Assembly (NCBI GenBank): GCA_947586835.1
Contig: CANPXT010000012.1
Location: 1 to 47,158, forward strand
Source of the DNA: an uncultured Alphaproteobacteria bacterium
GTDB lineage: Bacteria; Pseudomonadota; Alphaproteobacteria; CAAHEQ01; UBA3637
Length of the DNA: 47,158 nucleotides
Direction of reading: 5' to 3'
Made by a program: the position numbers and the translations under genes. Numbering within the stretch: position 1 is the first letter of the stretch; each line of letters opens with the position of its first letter. This document shows positions 7,266 to 16,258 of this stretch, piece by piece. The notes under the pieces were generated by a model. It worked only from the letters and a program-made list of their open reading frames with translations, did no database searches and had not been told where the DNA came from.

Positions 7266-10200
7266 ATGAAACTTTTAAACAGGTATATTTTCAAACAACT
7301 GATTGTTGCTTTTCTGTTGATTTTATTGGGATTAACCACACTTGTGTGGTTAACGCAATCTTTGCGTATGATTGATATGATTGTCACCAAAGGTGTATCG
7401 GTGCGCATATTTTTACAGATGACTTTGCTTGTTTTACCTAACTTTTTGCAAATACTTTCGCCACTGGCATTGTTTGCCGTAATATTGTTTATTTTTTCCC
7501 GAATGCAAAGCGATAAAGAAATTATGGTCATGCAAGCTGTCGGGATGTCGAACGGACAAATTACCCGTCCGGTAATATTTTTAGCCGTTATTTTAACGAT
7601 TTTCGGTTATGTTATGACTTTAGATTTAATTCCGGCTTCTTATGCCAAACTCAACAAACTGCGTTGGCAGGTTCGAAATGACTTATCTCATCTTTTATTG
7701 CAAGAAGGGCAATTTAATTCATTTAAAAACGGTTTAACGCTTTACATTCGGGAACGATTAGCCGACGGAACGGTTCGCGGCGTAATGGCATATGATGCCA
7801 AAAATCCAGAAAAAATTGCCGTATTGGTTGCAGAAAACGGTATTATTTTTCAAAAAAATGATGGGTTTCAACTTGTGTTTCATAAAGGTACTCGACAAGA
7901 ATATAATCCCTCAACAAAAGACTTTTCTATTTTAAAATTTGATAAATACACCATGCTTTTTAATGATAAAACAAACAATAACGCCGCCCAAAATGCCAAT
8001 GCTTCGGAATATCCGCTTTCTTATTTAATAGCCGCCACACCTCAAAATGCCCCGACACCGGCCATGTATCGAAAATACAAGGTGGAAATTATTAAACGAC
8101 TGACAAAGCCGTTATATAATTTGACATTCACTTTCTTGGCATTATTCGGCGTGTTGGCACCGTTTTATAATCGACGCGGACAAATCGGGCGTATTTATTT
8201 TGTAATTTTCTGCACTTTATTGATTCAATCCGCTAATTTGGGCTTGGAAAATCTGGCCACGAAAAATCTGGTTTTTTCACCACTTTTGTTTGTAAATATT
8301 TTCCTACCGATTTTGTTGGTATGGTTTTTTTCAAAACAACGCACCTTTTCGCTTTTGCGATTCAAAAAAGCGGTTGTGACATGCGGTATCATCGGATCTG
8401 TTCTTTTCGGAGCGATACCGGCAAATGCGCAGATTAAAATTGATCCGCAAATTAAAATCGAAAAAGATCAGCCGATTGATTTTGAAGCAGATACGTTTTC
8501 ATATGACGAAAAAAATGATATTGTCACGGCTTCGGGCGATGTGGTTGTTTCACAAAACGGAACAATCATTCAAACAGACACTTTTTCGTTTTACCGGCAG
8601 CAAAATATGGTGGTCATGCCGAATAAAGTCCGTATTTATACCAAAGACGGAACTGTTACCGATGCCGAAAATTTGTCTTTTTCTGCCGATATGAATACTG
8701 TTTTGGGTGAAGCGATTTTTATGCGCCTGTATGAAGGGTCGCTATTAACGGCAAACCGACTCAAACGCAAAAACGAAGGACAGACACTTTATTTAAAAAA
8801 AGCTGTTTATACACCATGTACAACTTGTGACGGTAATTCTCCTTTATGGCAGATTACCGCGCGAAATTTTAAACATGATGTCCCTGAAAAAGAAATGATT
8901 TTTACACATTCCTTTCTTGAAGTGAAGGATATTCCCGTATTTTATGTTCCTTATCTCAACATTCCCGATTTTACGGTTAAGCGCAAAACCGGTTTTCTGG
9001 CTCCCAGTTTTTCACACGGATCCGAAATGAAACAAGGCATTAATTTACCGTTTTTCGTGAACATTGCCGATAATCAAAACTTGACCATTCAACCGACTTT
9101 TGCATTGGATCACGATCCACTCGGCGTTGTTGATTATACGGCCTCATTTACGCATGCTCACCTGAGTTTACAAGGCAGTGCCACAAAAGATAATGATGGC
9201 ACGAATCAGGGACACATTAAAGCCCACACACGCTTTGATTTAAATGATAACTGGCGATTCAGCGGTCAATATTATCGTGCATCAAGCGATACCTATTTCC
9301 GACGTTATCGTTTACCGAACGTTAATACTTCACAACCCTTTTTGCAATCCTTCATTACTTCGGAAAGATTCGGTGACCGGAATTATTTTAATTTATCGGG
9401 TCTGTCATTCCAAAGTCTTTATCAAAACGCCAATCCAAAAGCTTTGCCCGTTATTATTCCCACGCTTCATTATTCGTTACAAACCGATCCGCTGACGAAT
9501 AACGGTTTATATGCCTTTTCCGATATTAACGGCGCCATGTATAACAATCGCCTTCGGTTTAAATCTGACAGAATGTCATTTACGGAAGGTGTCGCTTTGC
9601 CGATGGTAGCCGATTGGGGAGCAAATATTGATTTAAAAGCGCAAGTTCGCGGTGATATGTATCATATTGATACGGGTAAGAACGGTTTTGATCACCGAGA
9701 AAAAGATGATACCTATTCTACCGGACGCCTCTTCCCGATTGCTTCGGCAAAAATCAGCTATCCGTTTATCAACGTCGGTGAAAAAACAACGCAGGTATTA
9801 GAACCGATCATTATGCTTATTACTTCTCCCGTCAGCGGAAATTCTTCCAAAATTCCCAATATTGACAGCACCGATATTGATTTTGACGATACGAACTTGT
9901 TTACGGAAAATCGTTTTGTCGGATATGATCGCGTTGAAAACGGATCTCGCACCAATTACGGTGTGCAGTGGTCTTTGTACGACCGTAAAAATCGGTCTCT
10001 GTCGGCTTTATTCGGACAATCTTATCGTTTTTCGGGTGATGATGAATTTGATGATATTGTCGGTTTAAAATCAAACTTTTCCGATTATGTCGGACGTATG
10101 AAAATCGATTATGAAAATCTGTCATTAGCGTATCGTTTTCGATTAGATGAAAACACATGGGAAGCTAAAAAAAATGAAATTTCATTATCCGGCAGAGGCG

Positions 10201-10517
10201 GTCCCTTGCGTTTGGGTATGAATTATACCCAACTGAAAGCGATCAGGCTTGCCAATACTTTTTATAATGAAAGAGAGGAAATATTGCTGTATGGTTCGTC
10301 AAAATTAACGCAAAAATGGAACATATCGGGTTTTTATCGGTATAATTTAGCTAAAAAAGACAAAGGGCCGACAGAATACGGTGTCGTTTTACAATATGAT
10401 AATGATTGTACCGCGATTGAATTTGATTTAAATCGTTCTTTCACGAAAGATCGGGATTACGAAGGCGACACATCTTTTGTCGTACGATTTATTTTAAAAA
10501 CATTGGGACAAATGTAA
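7266..10517 (+). CDS. LptF-LptD fusion: LPS export permease joined to outer-membrane LPS assembly protein
   Basis: One uninterrupted frame of 1,083 residues. Residues 1-~365 are an LptF/LptG permease (YjgP/YjgQ): N-terminal helix, conserved MQSDKEIMVMQAVGMSNGQI, periplasmic beta-jellyroll, then helices ending at a basic cytoplasmic tail RTFSLLRFKK. Residues ~366-388 look like a complete signal peptide (AVVTCGIIGSVLFGAIPANA, then Gln). From ~389 on it is LptD: OstA-like domain (IDFEADTFSYDEKNDIVTASG), the CTTC pair (YTPCTTCDGN), VPYLNIPDFTVKRKTGFLAP, then a long outer-membrane barrel to the C-terminus. LptF is an inner-membrane and LptD an outer-membrane protein, so signal peptidase cleavage after ANA is inferred. 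There is no stop and no good internal Shine-Dalgarno; a TTG just before RFKK could be a secondary start. No lptG is in the window. Confidence 0.88.
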   Translation: MKLLNRYIFKQLIVAFLLILLGLTTLVWLTQSLRMIDMIVTKGVSVRIFLQMTLLVLPNFLQILSPLALFAVILFIFSRMQSDKEIMVMQAVGMSNGQITRPVIFLAVILTIFGYVMTLDLIPASYAKLNKLRWQVRNDLSHLLLQEGQFNSFKNGLTLYIRERLADGTVRGVMAYDAKNPEKIAVLVAENGIIFQKNDGFQLVFHKGTRQEYNPSTKDFSILKFDKYTMLFNDKTNNNAAQNANASEYPLSYLIAATPQNAPTPAMYRKYKVEIIKRLTKPLYNLTFTFLALFGVLAPFYNRRGQIGRIYFVIFCTLLIQSANLGLENLATKNLVFSPLLFVNIFLPILLVWFFSKQRTFSLLRFKKAVVTCGIIGSVLFGAIPANAQIKIDPQIKIEKDQPIDFEADTFSYDEKNDIVTASGDVVVSQNGTIIQTDTFSFYRQQNMVVMPNKVRIYTKDGTVTDAENLSFSADMNTVLGEAIFMRLYEGSLLTANRLKRKNEGQTLYLKKAVYTPCTTCDGNSPLWQITARNFKHDVPEKEMIFTHSFLEVKDIPVFYVPYLNIPDFTVKRKTGFLAPSFSHGSEMKQGINLPFFVNIADNQNLTIQPTFALDHDPLGVVDYTASFTHAHLSLQGSATKDNDGTNQGHIKAHTRFDLNDNWRFSGQYYRASSDTYFRRYRLPNVNTSQPFLQSFITSERFGDRNYFNLSGLSFQSLYQNANPKALPVIIPTLHYSLQTDPLTNNGLYAFSDINGAMYNNRLRFKSDRMSFTEGVALPMVADWGANIDLKAQVRGDMYHIDTGKNGFDHREKDDTYSTGRLFPIASAKISYPFINVGEKTTQVLEPIIMLITSPVSGNSSKIPNIDSTDIDFDDTNLFTENRFVGYDRVENGSRTNYGVQWSLYDRKNRSLSALFGQSYRFSGDDEFDDIVGLKSNFSDYVGRMKIDYENLSLAYRFRLDENTWEAKKNEISLSGRGGPLRLGMNYTQLKAIRLANTFYNEREEILLYGSSKLTQKWNISGFYRYNLAKKDKGPTEYGVVLQYDNDCTAIEFDLNRSFTKDRDYEGDTSFVVRFILKTLGQM

Positions 10518-10530
10518 AAAGGGGTAGAAA

Positions 10531-11709
10531 ATGTTAAAATACGGTTTAATTTTATTAATCTTAATTTTCGGTTATAACGCACAAGCCGGACAAATAGTGG
10601 CAACGGTGAATGATGAACCGATTTCCAGCTTTGATGTGGAGGCTCGCGCCAAACTTATCGCCGTTCAGCGTGCGGAATATTTGAATAACAAACGAAAAGC
10701 GCAATATGTTAAAGAGGCACTTGATTTAATTATTGATGAAAAAGTGAAAAATATCGAAGCTCAAAAAAACGGCTTTACCGTTAACGATGCCGATATTGAC
10801 CAAGCCATTGCCCATCTTGAAAAACAAAATAATTTAAAACCGGGTGAAATGAAAACAATGCTTGCCAAAAACGGTGTTCCGATTGACGTATTAAAAAATC
10901 AACTCAAAACCGATTTACTATGGTTGCAAGTCATTCAAAAACAACAAGAAGGTGCCTTAACGGCTTCGTCGGCAGAAATTGAAAAGAAAAAACAAGAACT
11001 GCGAAGTAAACTGAAAGAAGAAGAATTTTTTGTTTATGAAATTTTAATTTCAGGTAAAAAAGAAGCCGAAAAATGTTATCAGGAATTACAAAAGGGAACA
11101 CCCTTCGATAAAGTTGTTGCAAAATATTCCAAAGCCCCCTCAAAAGAAACGGGCGGAGAAGTCGGTTGGATCAAACCAAATTATTATTCCAAAGAAATTA
11201 CCGCCGTTTTAAGACAATTAAACATTGGCGATTTATCAGCACCGTTAAAAACAAAAAACGGCTATTTAATTTTATTGTTGCAAGATAAGAAAACACCGAT
11301 TTATTCCGATTCGATTACTTTATGGGAATTGGCGCAAATGGCAATGTCGACAAAAGAAGCCGTGTCGTTTGAAAAAGAATTAACGGCTTTAAACAGTTGT
11401 GAATCTTTTCTTAATTTTGCCAACAATCATGCCATTAAAGAATCGATTAAATCCGGTCTTGTCGCACCCGATCAATTACCGAGTGAATTAAAAGATATTT
11501 TATCGAAAGAACCGATTAAAACAGCAATCGGTCCCGTGCGAACAAAAGATTCCGACGTATTCTTTATGAAATGTGCCGTCAGAAGCAAACGCGTTTTGCC
11601 TGATGATGAGGTTATTAAAGCTCAAATCGAAAATGACAAAATGGAAGCACTTTCCGAAAAATTATTGCGGAATGCCAAACGGTTTGTCGTGATTGAGCGC
11701 AAGAAATAA
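10531..11709 (+). CDS. surA: periplasmic chaperone / peptidyl-prolyl isomerase SurA
   Basis: A 392-residue exported chaperone for outer-membrane proteins. The signal peptide ends at NAQA, followed by the characteristic SurA start GQIVATVNDEPISSFDVEARAKL. The SurA N-terminal domain is followed by one parvulin domain at about residues 165-262 (FFVYEILISGKKEAEKCY, ETGGEVGWIKPNYYSKEI, GDLSAPLKTKNGYLILLLQD). The C-terminal part lacks a clear second parvulin domain. It sits 13 nt after the LptF-LptD gene, matching the common lptD-surA pairing, since LptD is a SurA client. It is followed closely by folD. Confidence 0.9.
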   Translation: MLKYGLILLILIFGYNAQAGQIVATVNDEPISSFDVEARAKLIAVQRAEYLNNKRKAQYVKEALDLIIDEKVKNIEAQKNGFTVNDADIDQAIAHLEKQNNLKPGEMKTMLAKNGVPIDVLKNQLKTDLLWLQVIQKQQEGALTASSAEIEKKKQELRSKLKEEEFFVYEILISGKKEAEKCYQELQKGTPFDKVVAKYSKAPSKETGGEVGWIKPNYYSKEITAVLRQLNIGDLSAPLKTKNGYLILLLQDKKTPIYSDSITLWELAQMAMSTKEAVSFEKELTALNSCESFLNFANNHAIKESIKSGLVAPDQLPSELKDILSKEPIKTAIGPVRTKDSDVFFMKCAVRSKRVLPDDEVIKAQIENDKMEALSEKLLRNAKRFVVIERKK

Positions 11710-11723
11710 AAAAAAGAGGCGGT

Positions 11724-12587
11724 ATGAAAGGAAAAAAAATCAATACAAAAATCATTAACGGCAATCAAACGGCGCTTAAAATAGAGGAAGCATTAAAAAA
11801 GGAAGTTGCCGCTTTGACCCGAAAACCCCAAATGGCAGTTATCTTGGTCGGAGATAATCCCGCCAGTTTGATTTATGTGACGCATAAGAAAAAAACAGCC
11901 GAAAGAATTGGTATTGAAGCACAAATTTATCATTTATCTCCCGTTATGACGCAAGATGCTTTAATTGCTTTTATTGAAGAATTGAATCAAAATCCCGCCG
12001 TTCATGGTATTATTGTTCAACTGCCGTTGCCGAAGCATATCAATGAAAGTTGTATTTTAAATGCCATCAACCCCCAAAAAGATATTGACGGATTGCATCC
12101 TCAAAATCTGGGGCAATTGTTTATCGATCAACCGACTTTTATTCCTTGTACGCCGCTCGCTTGCCTGACTTTATTAAAAAGCGTTTGCAAAAATCTGACG
12201 GGAAAAACGGCCATTGTGGTCGGACGATCACGATTGGTCGGCAAACCGATGGCACAATTATTGTTGAATGAACAATGTACGGTCATTCAAGCACATTCCA
12301 AAACAAAAAACTTAAAAAAACTCTGTTCAATAGCCGATATTATCGTTTCGGCAACGGGACATGCCGGATTAATTCGAAAATCATATGTTAAAAAAGGCGC
12401 TGTTTTAATTGATGTCGGCATTATTCGCCTGGCTGATAAAAAAATAACGGGAGATATGGCCTTCAATGAAATGATCGGTCATGCAAAAGCTATAACACCC
12501 GTACCGGGCGGCGTCGGTCCCATGACGGTTATGATGCTGATGAAAAACGTTGTTTCGGCCTATAAAAACACAGAAAAAAACATTTAA
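11724..12587 (+). CDS. folD: bifunctional methylenetetrahydrofolate dehydrogenase / cyclohydrolase
   Basis: 287 residues, normal FolD length. Interconverts 5,10-methylene-, methenyl- and 10-formyl-tetrahydrofolate in the cytoplasm. Conserved features: SLIYVTHKKK with the catalytic Lys, VHGIIVQLPLPKH, INPQKDIDGLHPQNLG, FIPCTPLAC, the Rossmann element GKTAIVVGRSRLVGKPMAQL, and AITPVPGGVGPMTVMMLM near the C-terminus. It is the last gene of the envelope operon before a new promoter for the secretion cluster. Confidence 0.95.
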   Translation: MKGKKINTKIINGNQTALKIEEALKKEVAALTRKPQMAVILVGDNPASLIYVTHKKKTAERIGIEAQIYHLSPVMTQDALIAFIEELNQNPAVHGIIVQLPLPKHINESCILNAINPQKDIDGLHPQNLGQLFIDQPTFIPCTPLACLTLLKSVCKNLTGKTAIVVGRSRLVGKPMAQLLLNEQCTVIQAHSKTKNLKKLCSIADIIVSATGHAGLIRKSYVKKGAVLIDVGIIRLADKKITGDMAFNEMIGHAKAITPVPGGVGPMTVMMLMKNVVSAYKNTEKNI

Positions 12588-12640
12588 AAACAAAGAAACA
12601 CGCTCTTTTATCTTTTTTTCGTCAATCTTTAAAAAAATAC

Positions 12641-12668
12641 TTGCATTTTTTCACAAACGATGTAAAAT
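12641..12668 (+). promoter_or_regulatory. promoter for the type IV secretion gene cluster
   Basis: TTGCAT (12641-12646), 16-bp spacer, TAAAAT (12663-12668), about 60 bp upstream of the first secretion gene. Judged by eye only. Confidence 0.5.
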
Positions 12669-12704
12669 AAAAGTATACGGGGTATGTTATTGTTTTGAAA
12701 AAGA

Positions 12705-12722
12705 GTCAGGAGGGTCAGGAGG
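12705..12722 (+). promoter_or_regulatory. duplicated Shine-Dalgarno (two GTCAGGAGG units)
   Basis: GTCAGGAGG occurs twice in tandem at 12705-12713 and 12714-12722, giving two AGGAGG sites 13 and 4 nt before the ATG at 12727. The ATG at 12727 is the start that fits. Confidence 0.6.
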
Positions 12723-12726
12723 GCCA

Positions 12727-13695
12727 ATGATAAAAAGGCGTCAACGATTACTTTTATTATTGAGCAGTTTTCTGCTGTTTTCGATTATCACAACACCCGG
12801 TTACGGGCAACAAGGCACCGGCACAACGTTGGCTTATCCGTTGGGTATGCTGGCTGAGTTGGCCGAATACCTTACCGCTTTAGCAAAAACGGTTAAAAAA
12901 AACGTTTCATATATCAATCAAAACAAACAAGCACTGGTGAATGGTGCTATACAGCCGCTGAATGCTATAAGCGACGGTATGCAAGAAGCTCAAGAAAAAA
13001 TTCAAGACAAAGTTATGGATAACGTGAATGAATATAAAGACAAGATAAACAGTGATATTTCGGATAGGGCACAAAAATTTGACGAGTGGAAAGAGAAAAA
13101 AACACAACAAAGCGATTCGTGGTTGGAAGATCAAGCGAACGGCATCGGAGAATGGTTCGGCGATCAATTTTCTTCAACGCCCGGATCAGGATTCAGTCTT
13201 GACGACAGTTCCAAAAAAAGCGTCAAGGGTGCATTTACGGCCTTAGGTAAAGTGATGGCACCGGCAGGAGCAATCGCGTCGGGCAATGTTGCCGGCGGTT
13301 CGGCCATGTTAAGCAAAACATTATTTTTGGGAAAAACGAATTCGACCGATAAACTTTCCTCTTATGATGCGGTTACCGTACAAAAAAACGTGAAAAAATA
13401 TATTCAAGATGCCACCTCAACAACCATCGCTGACGCAACCAAAATTATTAATGCTTCGGCGCAATATACCGAAAAGGATGGAACAGCCAGTGTGGCAAAT
13501 AAGCAAGCCAATAAAGCATCGAATATTCGAGAAGATATTAAAACCGCAACGGAAATGGGCATTTCAATGAATGTAATGACCAATGTTTTAATGTCAATGG
13601 ATATTACCGATTTATCCATTCAAAGTGCTTTAATTTATGAAGAATTAAATAATTTGAAAAACATGAACGTTCGTGCATTGGTCGGAGGGTCCTGA
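12727..13695 (+). CDS. exported helical protein of the secretion cluster, unknown function (1 of 6)
   Basis: 322 residues with a clear signal peptide (KRRQRLLLLLSSFLLFSIIT, cleavage near GYG). The mature part is mostly helical: LAEYLTALAKTVKKNVSYIN near the N-terminus, a charged coiled-coil-like stretch (EKIQDKVMDNVNEYKDKI) and a Gly/Ala-rich middle (APAGAIASGNVAGGSAML) that could be amphipathic. The C-terminus is helical (SIQSALIYEELNNLKNMN). No family recognised. It is the first gene of the cluster, and its TGA overlaps the next ATG (TGATG). Similar size and layout to the following exported proteins suggest a related set, perhaps divergent VirB5/TrbJ-like pilus components; this is speculative. 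Confidence 0.7.
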   Translation: MIKRRQRLLLLLSSFLLFSIITTPGYGQQGTGTTLAYPLGMLAELAEYLTALAKTVKKNVSYINQNKQALVNGAIQPLNAISDGMQEAQEKIQDKVMDNVNEYKDKINSDISDRAQKFDEWKEKKTQQSDSWLEDQANGIGEWFGDQFSSTPGSGFSLDDSSKKSVKGAFTALGKVMAPAGAIASGNVAGGSAMLSKTLFLGKTNSTDKLSSYDAVTVQKNVKKYIQDATSTTIADATKIINASAQYTEKDGTASVANKQANKASNIREDIKTATEMGISMNVMTNVLMSMDITDLSIQSALIYEELNNLKNMNVRALVGGS

Positions 13696-14621
13696 TGAAA
13701 TTAAAATTTTTATATATTCCTCTTGTGACTACATTTTTTGCCTGTCATGTCAATGCCGGGGTGGTGCCGGCGGAAGACATACGTGAATTGGCGCAATCCG
13801 CCTACACATTGTCAACCAGTATGAAAGAATTACAAAAAGAAATAAAGCAAACGCAAAATGAAATCAGGCAATTAACTGATTTGGGGGATCTTTCGTCCAG
13901 TTTAATGAATCTTCAATCCAGTGCAATGGGGTTAACTTCTTTACCGGGCACACTTCTCGAAGGTGTAACGGACATTAATTTTCTGTTTCCGAAAGTCAGT
14001 GATGATGCCCAAGCAGCTCTTCCGCAGGAAGAATCCTCCAACCCGCTTGACAAAGCAACGGGAGGTCTTGCATCAGGGTTGCTATCCGGCAGCAAAAAAA
14101 ATAAATTGCCCGAAGGAGAAAATGCCAAAGCTATTGTAAAATCCATGCAATTGGAAGATAACGAAGATTGTGTCGAAGACACCGGAAATGCGGCGGTTGA
14201 CACGGCAAAAGATATAATGAATAAAGTAACGGGCGGTGCCGGCGGCAAGAAATGTCCGACCGGAAATGAAATTGCCGCAAAACGACAACAATTGGGGCAA
14301 TCAAAGCAGGCTTTTGCCCGATTCACGTTGTCGACCGGTCTGGTCAATCGAGCATTAGCTTATAACACCATTAATCAAGCAAAAAAAGCAACACAGGCAA
14401 CAACAAGTTCGGCTGATACCATTCGCAAAGCACATACCACAAAAACAAGTACGACAGCCGATATGGCAGACACATATAATCGCTTACTCTTTTCAGGAGC
14501 AGTCAGCAACGCTGAACAAGCTTTTAACGCAGCGGATCAAATTGAAGGACATACGAACGTGAGCGTTCCTATGGATGCAAACGGTTTATCAAGCTTATTG
14601 GGAGGTCTTGCCGTCAAATGA
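13695..14621 (+). CDS. exported coiled-coil protein, possibly VirB5/TrbJ-like (2 of 6)
   Basis: 308 residues. Signal peptide LKFLYIPLVTTFFACHVNA, then mature GVVPAEDIRELAQSAYTLS. A strong N-terminal coiled coil (TSMKELQKEIKQTQNEIRQL) resembles the layout of TrbJ/VirB5 minor pilus proteins, but no diagnostic motif was seen. A Gly/Ser-rich middle contains two Cys-containing stretches (NEDCVEDTG, GGKKCPTG) that could form a disulfide. The C-terminal half is helical and Ala/Thr-rich. Start and stop both overlap neighbours by a few nt, so it belongs to the same operon. Confidence 0.7.
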   Translation: MKLKFLYIPLVTTFFACHVNAGVVPAEDIRELAQSAYTLSTSMKELQKEIKQTQNEIRQLTDLGDLSSSLMNLQSSAMGLTSLPGTLLEGVTDINFLFPKVSDDAQAALPQEESSNPLDKATGGLASGLLSGSKKNKLPEGENAKAIVKSMQLEDNEDCVEDTGNAAVDTAKDIMNKVTGGAGGKKCPTGNEIAAKRQQLGQSKQAFARFTLSTGLVNRALAYNTINQAKKATQATTSSADTIRKAHTTKTSTTADMADTYNRLLFSGAVSNAEQAFNAADQIEGHTNVSVPMDANGLSSLLGGLAVK

Positions 14622-15412
14622 AAATGCGAATTTTACTCTTATTACTCTGTTTAAGTTTTTCATCTCCTGCCTTAGCGCAAGGGTATCCTATTACCGAACA
14701 TTTGAGTTTTATAGAACGTGTTCTACAGCAAGTAACCGATGAACTGTCCAACTTTGATTTCGACGATATACTCGGATATAAAAAAGAAGAACTAGATGCT
14801 CAAAATCCGGCAGCTGACGGAAATCCGGCCGTGAATGATAACGCCAGCAGTATGCCGGTTTCGGAGCTTCCGCCATATGCCGATGAGAAATTAAGAGCAG
14901 AATTATCCAAAGATAAGCCCTCTATTCCGGCTGTTAACACCATTATCAAAGACACGTTAACGTTTAAATCCGAAACAGCGGAAAAAGAAGATGAGGTTTA
15001 TTTAAAAAGCGGCGACTTTGATGTCAATGCCAAAACAACAAGCGGAAGTGTTAAGCCGGACAAATCAGAAAGCACCGAAAATACGCTCGAAAAACAACAA
15101 ATGTATTCCACTATGGTTTATGCAAATGCCCGCGCTTTGGCTCGTCGAACACTTGATTTAATCGCCAAAGTCGAACAGGATACTCAAGTGATGGAAAACG
15201 AAAAAAACCACAAATCATCAACGGGTTCATTATATAAAACAACCGCGGCTTCTTTAATTTACAGAACACATATGTTATTAAATGAACTTGCAACATTGCG
15301 CAACAGTTATATTGAAATCAAATCAATTGATACCATGCAAGGCAATGAATTACTACCATCCGAAACGGATAAAATAAAAGATACCATTAAGGGTGCAGTC
15401 GGTTCAGTTTAA
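14618..15412 (+). CDS. exported helical protein of the secretion cluster (3 of 6)
   Basis: 264 residues. Signal peptide ends in SPALAQ. The mature N-terminus ITEHLSFIERVLQQVTDELS is helical. A long acidic, Pro/Asp-rich and probably flexible middle follows (NPAADGNPAVNDNASSMPVS), then a helical C-terminal half (ARRTLDLIAKVEQDTQVMEN; LLNELATLRNSYIEIKSI). It overlaps the previous gene by ATGA; a second ATG at 14624 is also possible. No family recognised. The C-terminal helix pair resembles that of proteins 1 and 4 of the cluster. Confidence 0.7.
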   Translation: MKMRILLLLLCLSFSSPALAQGYPITEHLSFIERVLQQVTDELSNFDFDDILGYKKEELDAQNPAADGNPAVNDNASSMPVSELPPYADEKLRAELSKDKPSIPAVNTIIKDTLTFKSETAEKEDEVYLKSGDFDVNAKTTSGSVKPDKSESTENTLEKQQMYSTMVYANARALARRTLDLIAKVEQDTQVMENEKNHKSSTGSLYKTTAASLIYRTHMLLNELATLRNSYIEIKSIDTMQGNELLPSETDKIKDTIKGAVGSV

Positions 15413-15426
15413 AATAAGGAGGAAAA

Positions 15427-16248
15427 ATGACAAAAATATTCATTCTTTTAGGTATCTTTTTCCTTATCTCGACAGATGCTTATGCTGATGAGTGTCCGGC
15501 ACCGACGAATAATCCGCCGCGCACCGTTGAAGCTACCCTGAAACTGGTTCAAGATTATATCGTTGAAAAATACGAAGAATTAAGTGAAAAAGCGGAAAAG
15601 CAAAAAAAAGAATCTAAATTCGGCAATCAAAATTGTGCCAACAGCCCGCAAAACACGAAAGATAATGCCATTAAAATTGAAGTTTACGAATATTTGTTGG
15701 ATAAAGTTATCGGACAATCAGATGATACGCATACATATTTAACACCGAGCAAAGATTTTACGGAAGCTCGTAAAGAAGTAAAAGAAAAATTATTTCAACC
15801 GGCTCCGCCAAGATTAACGAAAAGCGGAGAATGGGTCAGTGATCACTTAGGCGTTAACGCACAATCTTTTGATAAAGCCGGTAAGACCATTGACCAAATA
15901 GAAACTTTGTTGCGGCGTGATGATTATGCCAACGCCGTAGCTTCCAAGAACTTGGAAATTGCCACTCAATTGCGTTCAAAAGTGCTGGAAGATATTGCTT
16001 CCACACAAAAAGCCGAAACAACCGGATGCAATCAGTTACAGGGATTGGTTTTGGAAAACAGAAATTTAGGTGCTTTGGTTGCCGAAACCGCTGCCGATAT
16101 TACCATACAAATCTTAACTCTTGAATCCATGGCAGCCAGAAATCTTCAAAAAGAAGCTGTTTCATTGGTTCCGCTTCCGCGTGTTCCCGACAAAGACAAC
16201 AGCGCCACCGGTTCGGCAATAAAAGCAAACAGTGCATCAAACCCGTAG
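15427..16248 (+). CDS. exported helical protein of the secretion cluster (4 of 6)
   Basis: 273 residues with a good Shine-Dalgarno (AAGGAGG) 5 nt before the ATG. Signal peptide ILLGIFFLISTDAYA, then mature DECPAPTNNPPRTVEATLKL. A charged coiled coil follows (EKYEELSEKAEKQKKESK). A later segment TTGCNQLQGLVLENRNLGAL with ADITIQILTLESMAARNLQ is helical and resembles the C-terminal helices of TrbJ/VirB5-like proteins in general layout. Three Cys in the mature part could form disulfides. No family assignment. Confidence 0.7.
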   Translation: MTKIFILLGIFFLISTDAYADECPAPTNNPPRTVEATLKLVQDYIVEKYEELSEKAEKQKKESKFGNQNCANSPQNTKDNAIKIEVYEYLLDKVIGQSDDTHTYLTPSKDFTEARKEVKEKLFQPAPPRLTKSGEWVSDHLGVNAQSFDKAGKTIDQIETLLRRDDYANAVASKNLEIATQLRSKVLEDIASTQKAETTGCNQLQGLVLENRNLGALVAETAADITIQILTLESMAARNLQKEAVSLVPLPRVPDKDNSATGSAIKANSASNP

Positions 16249-16258
16249 GAGAAGAAAA

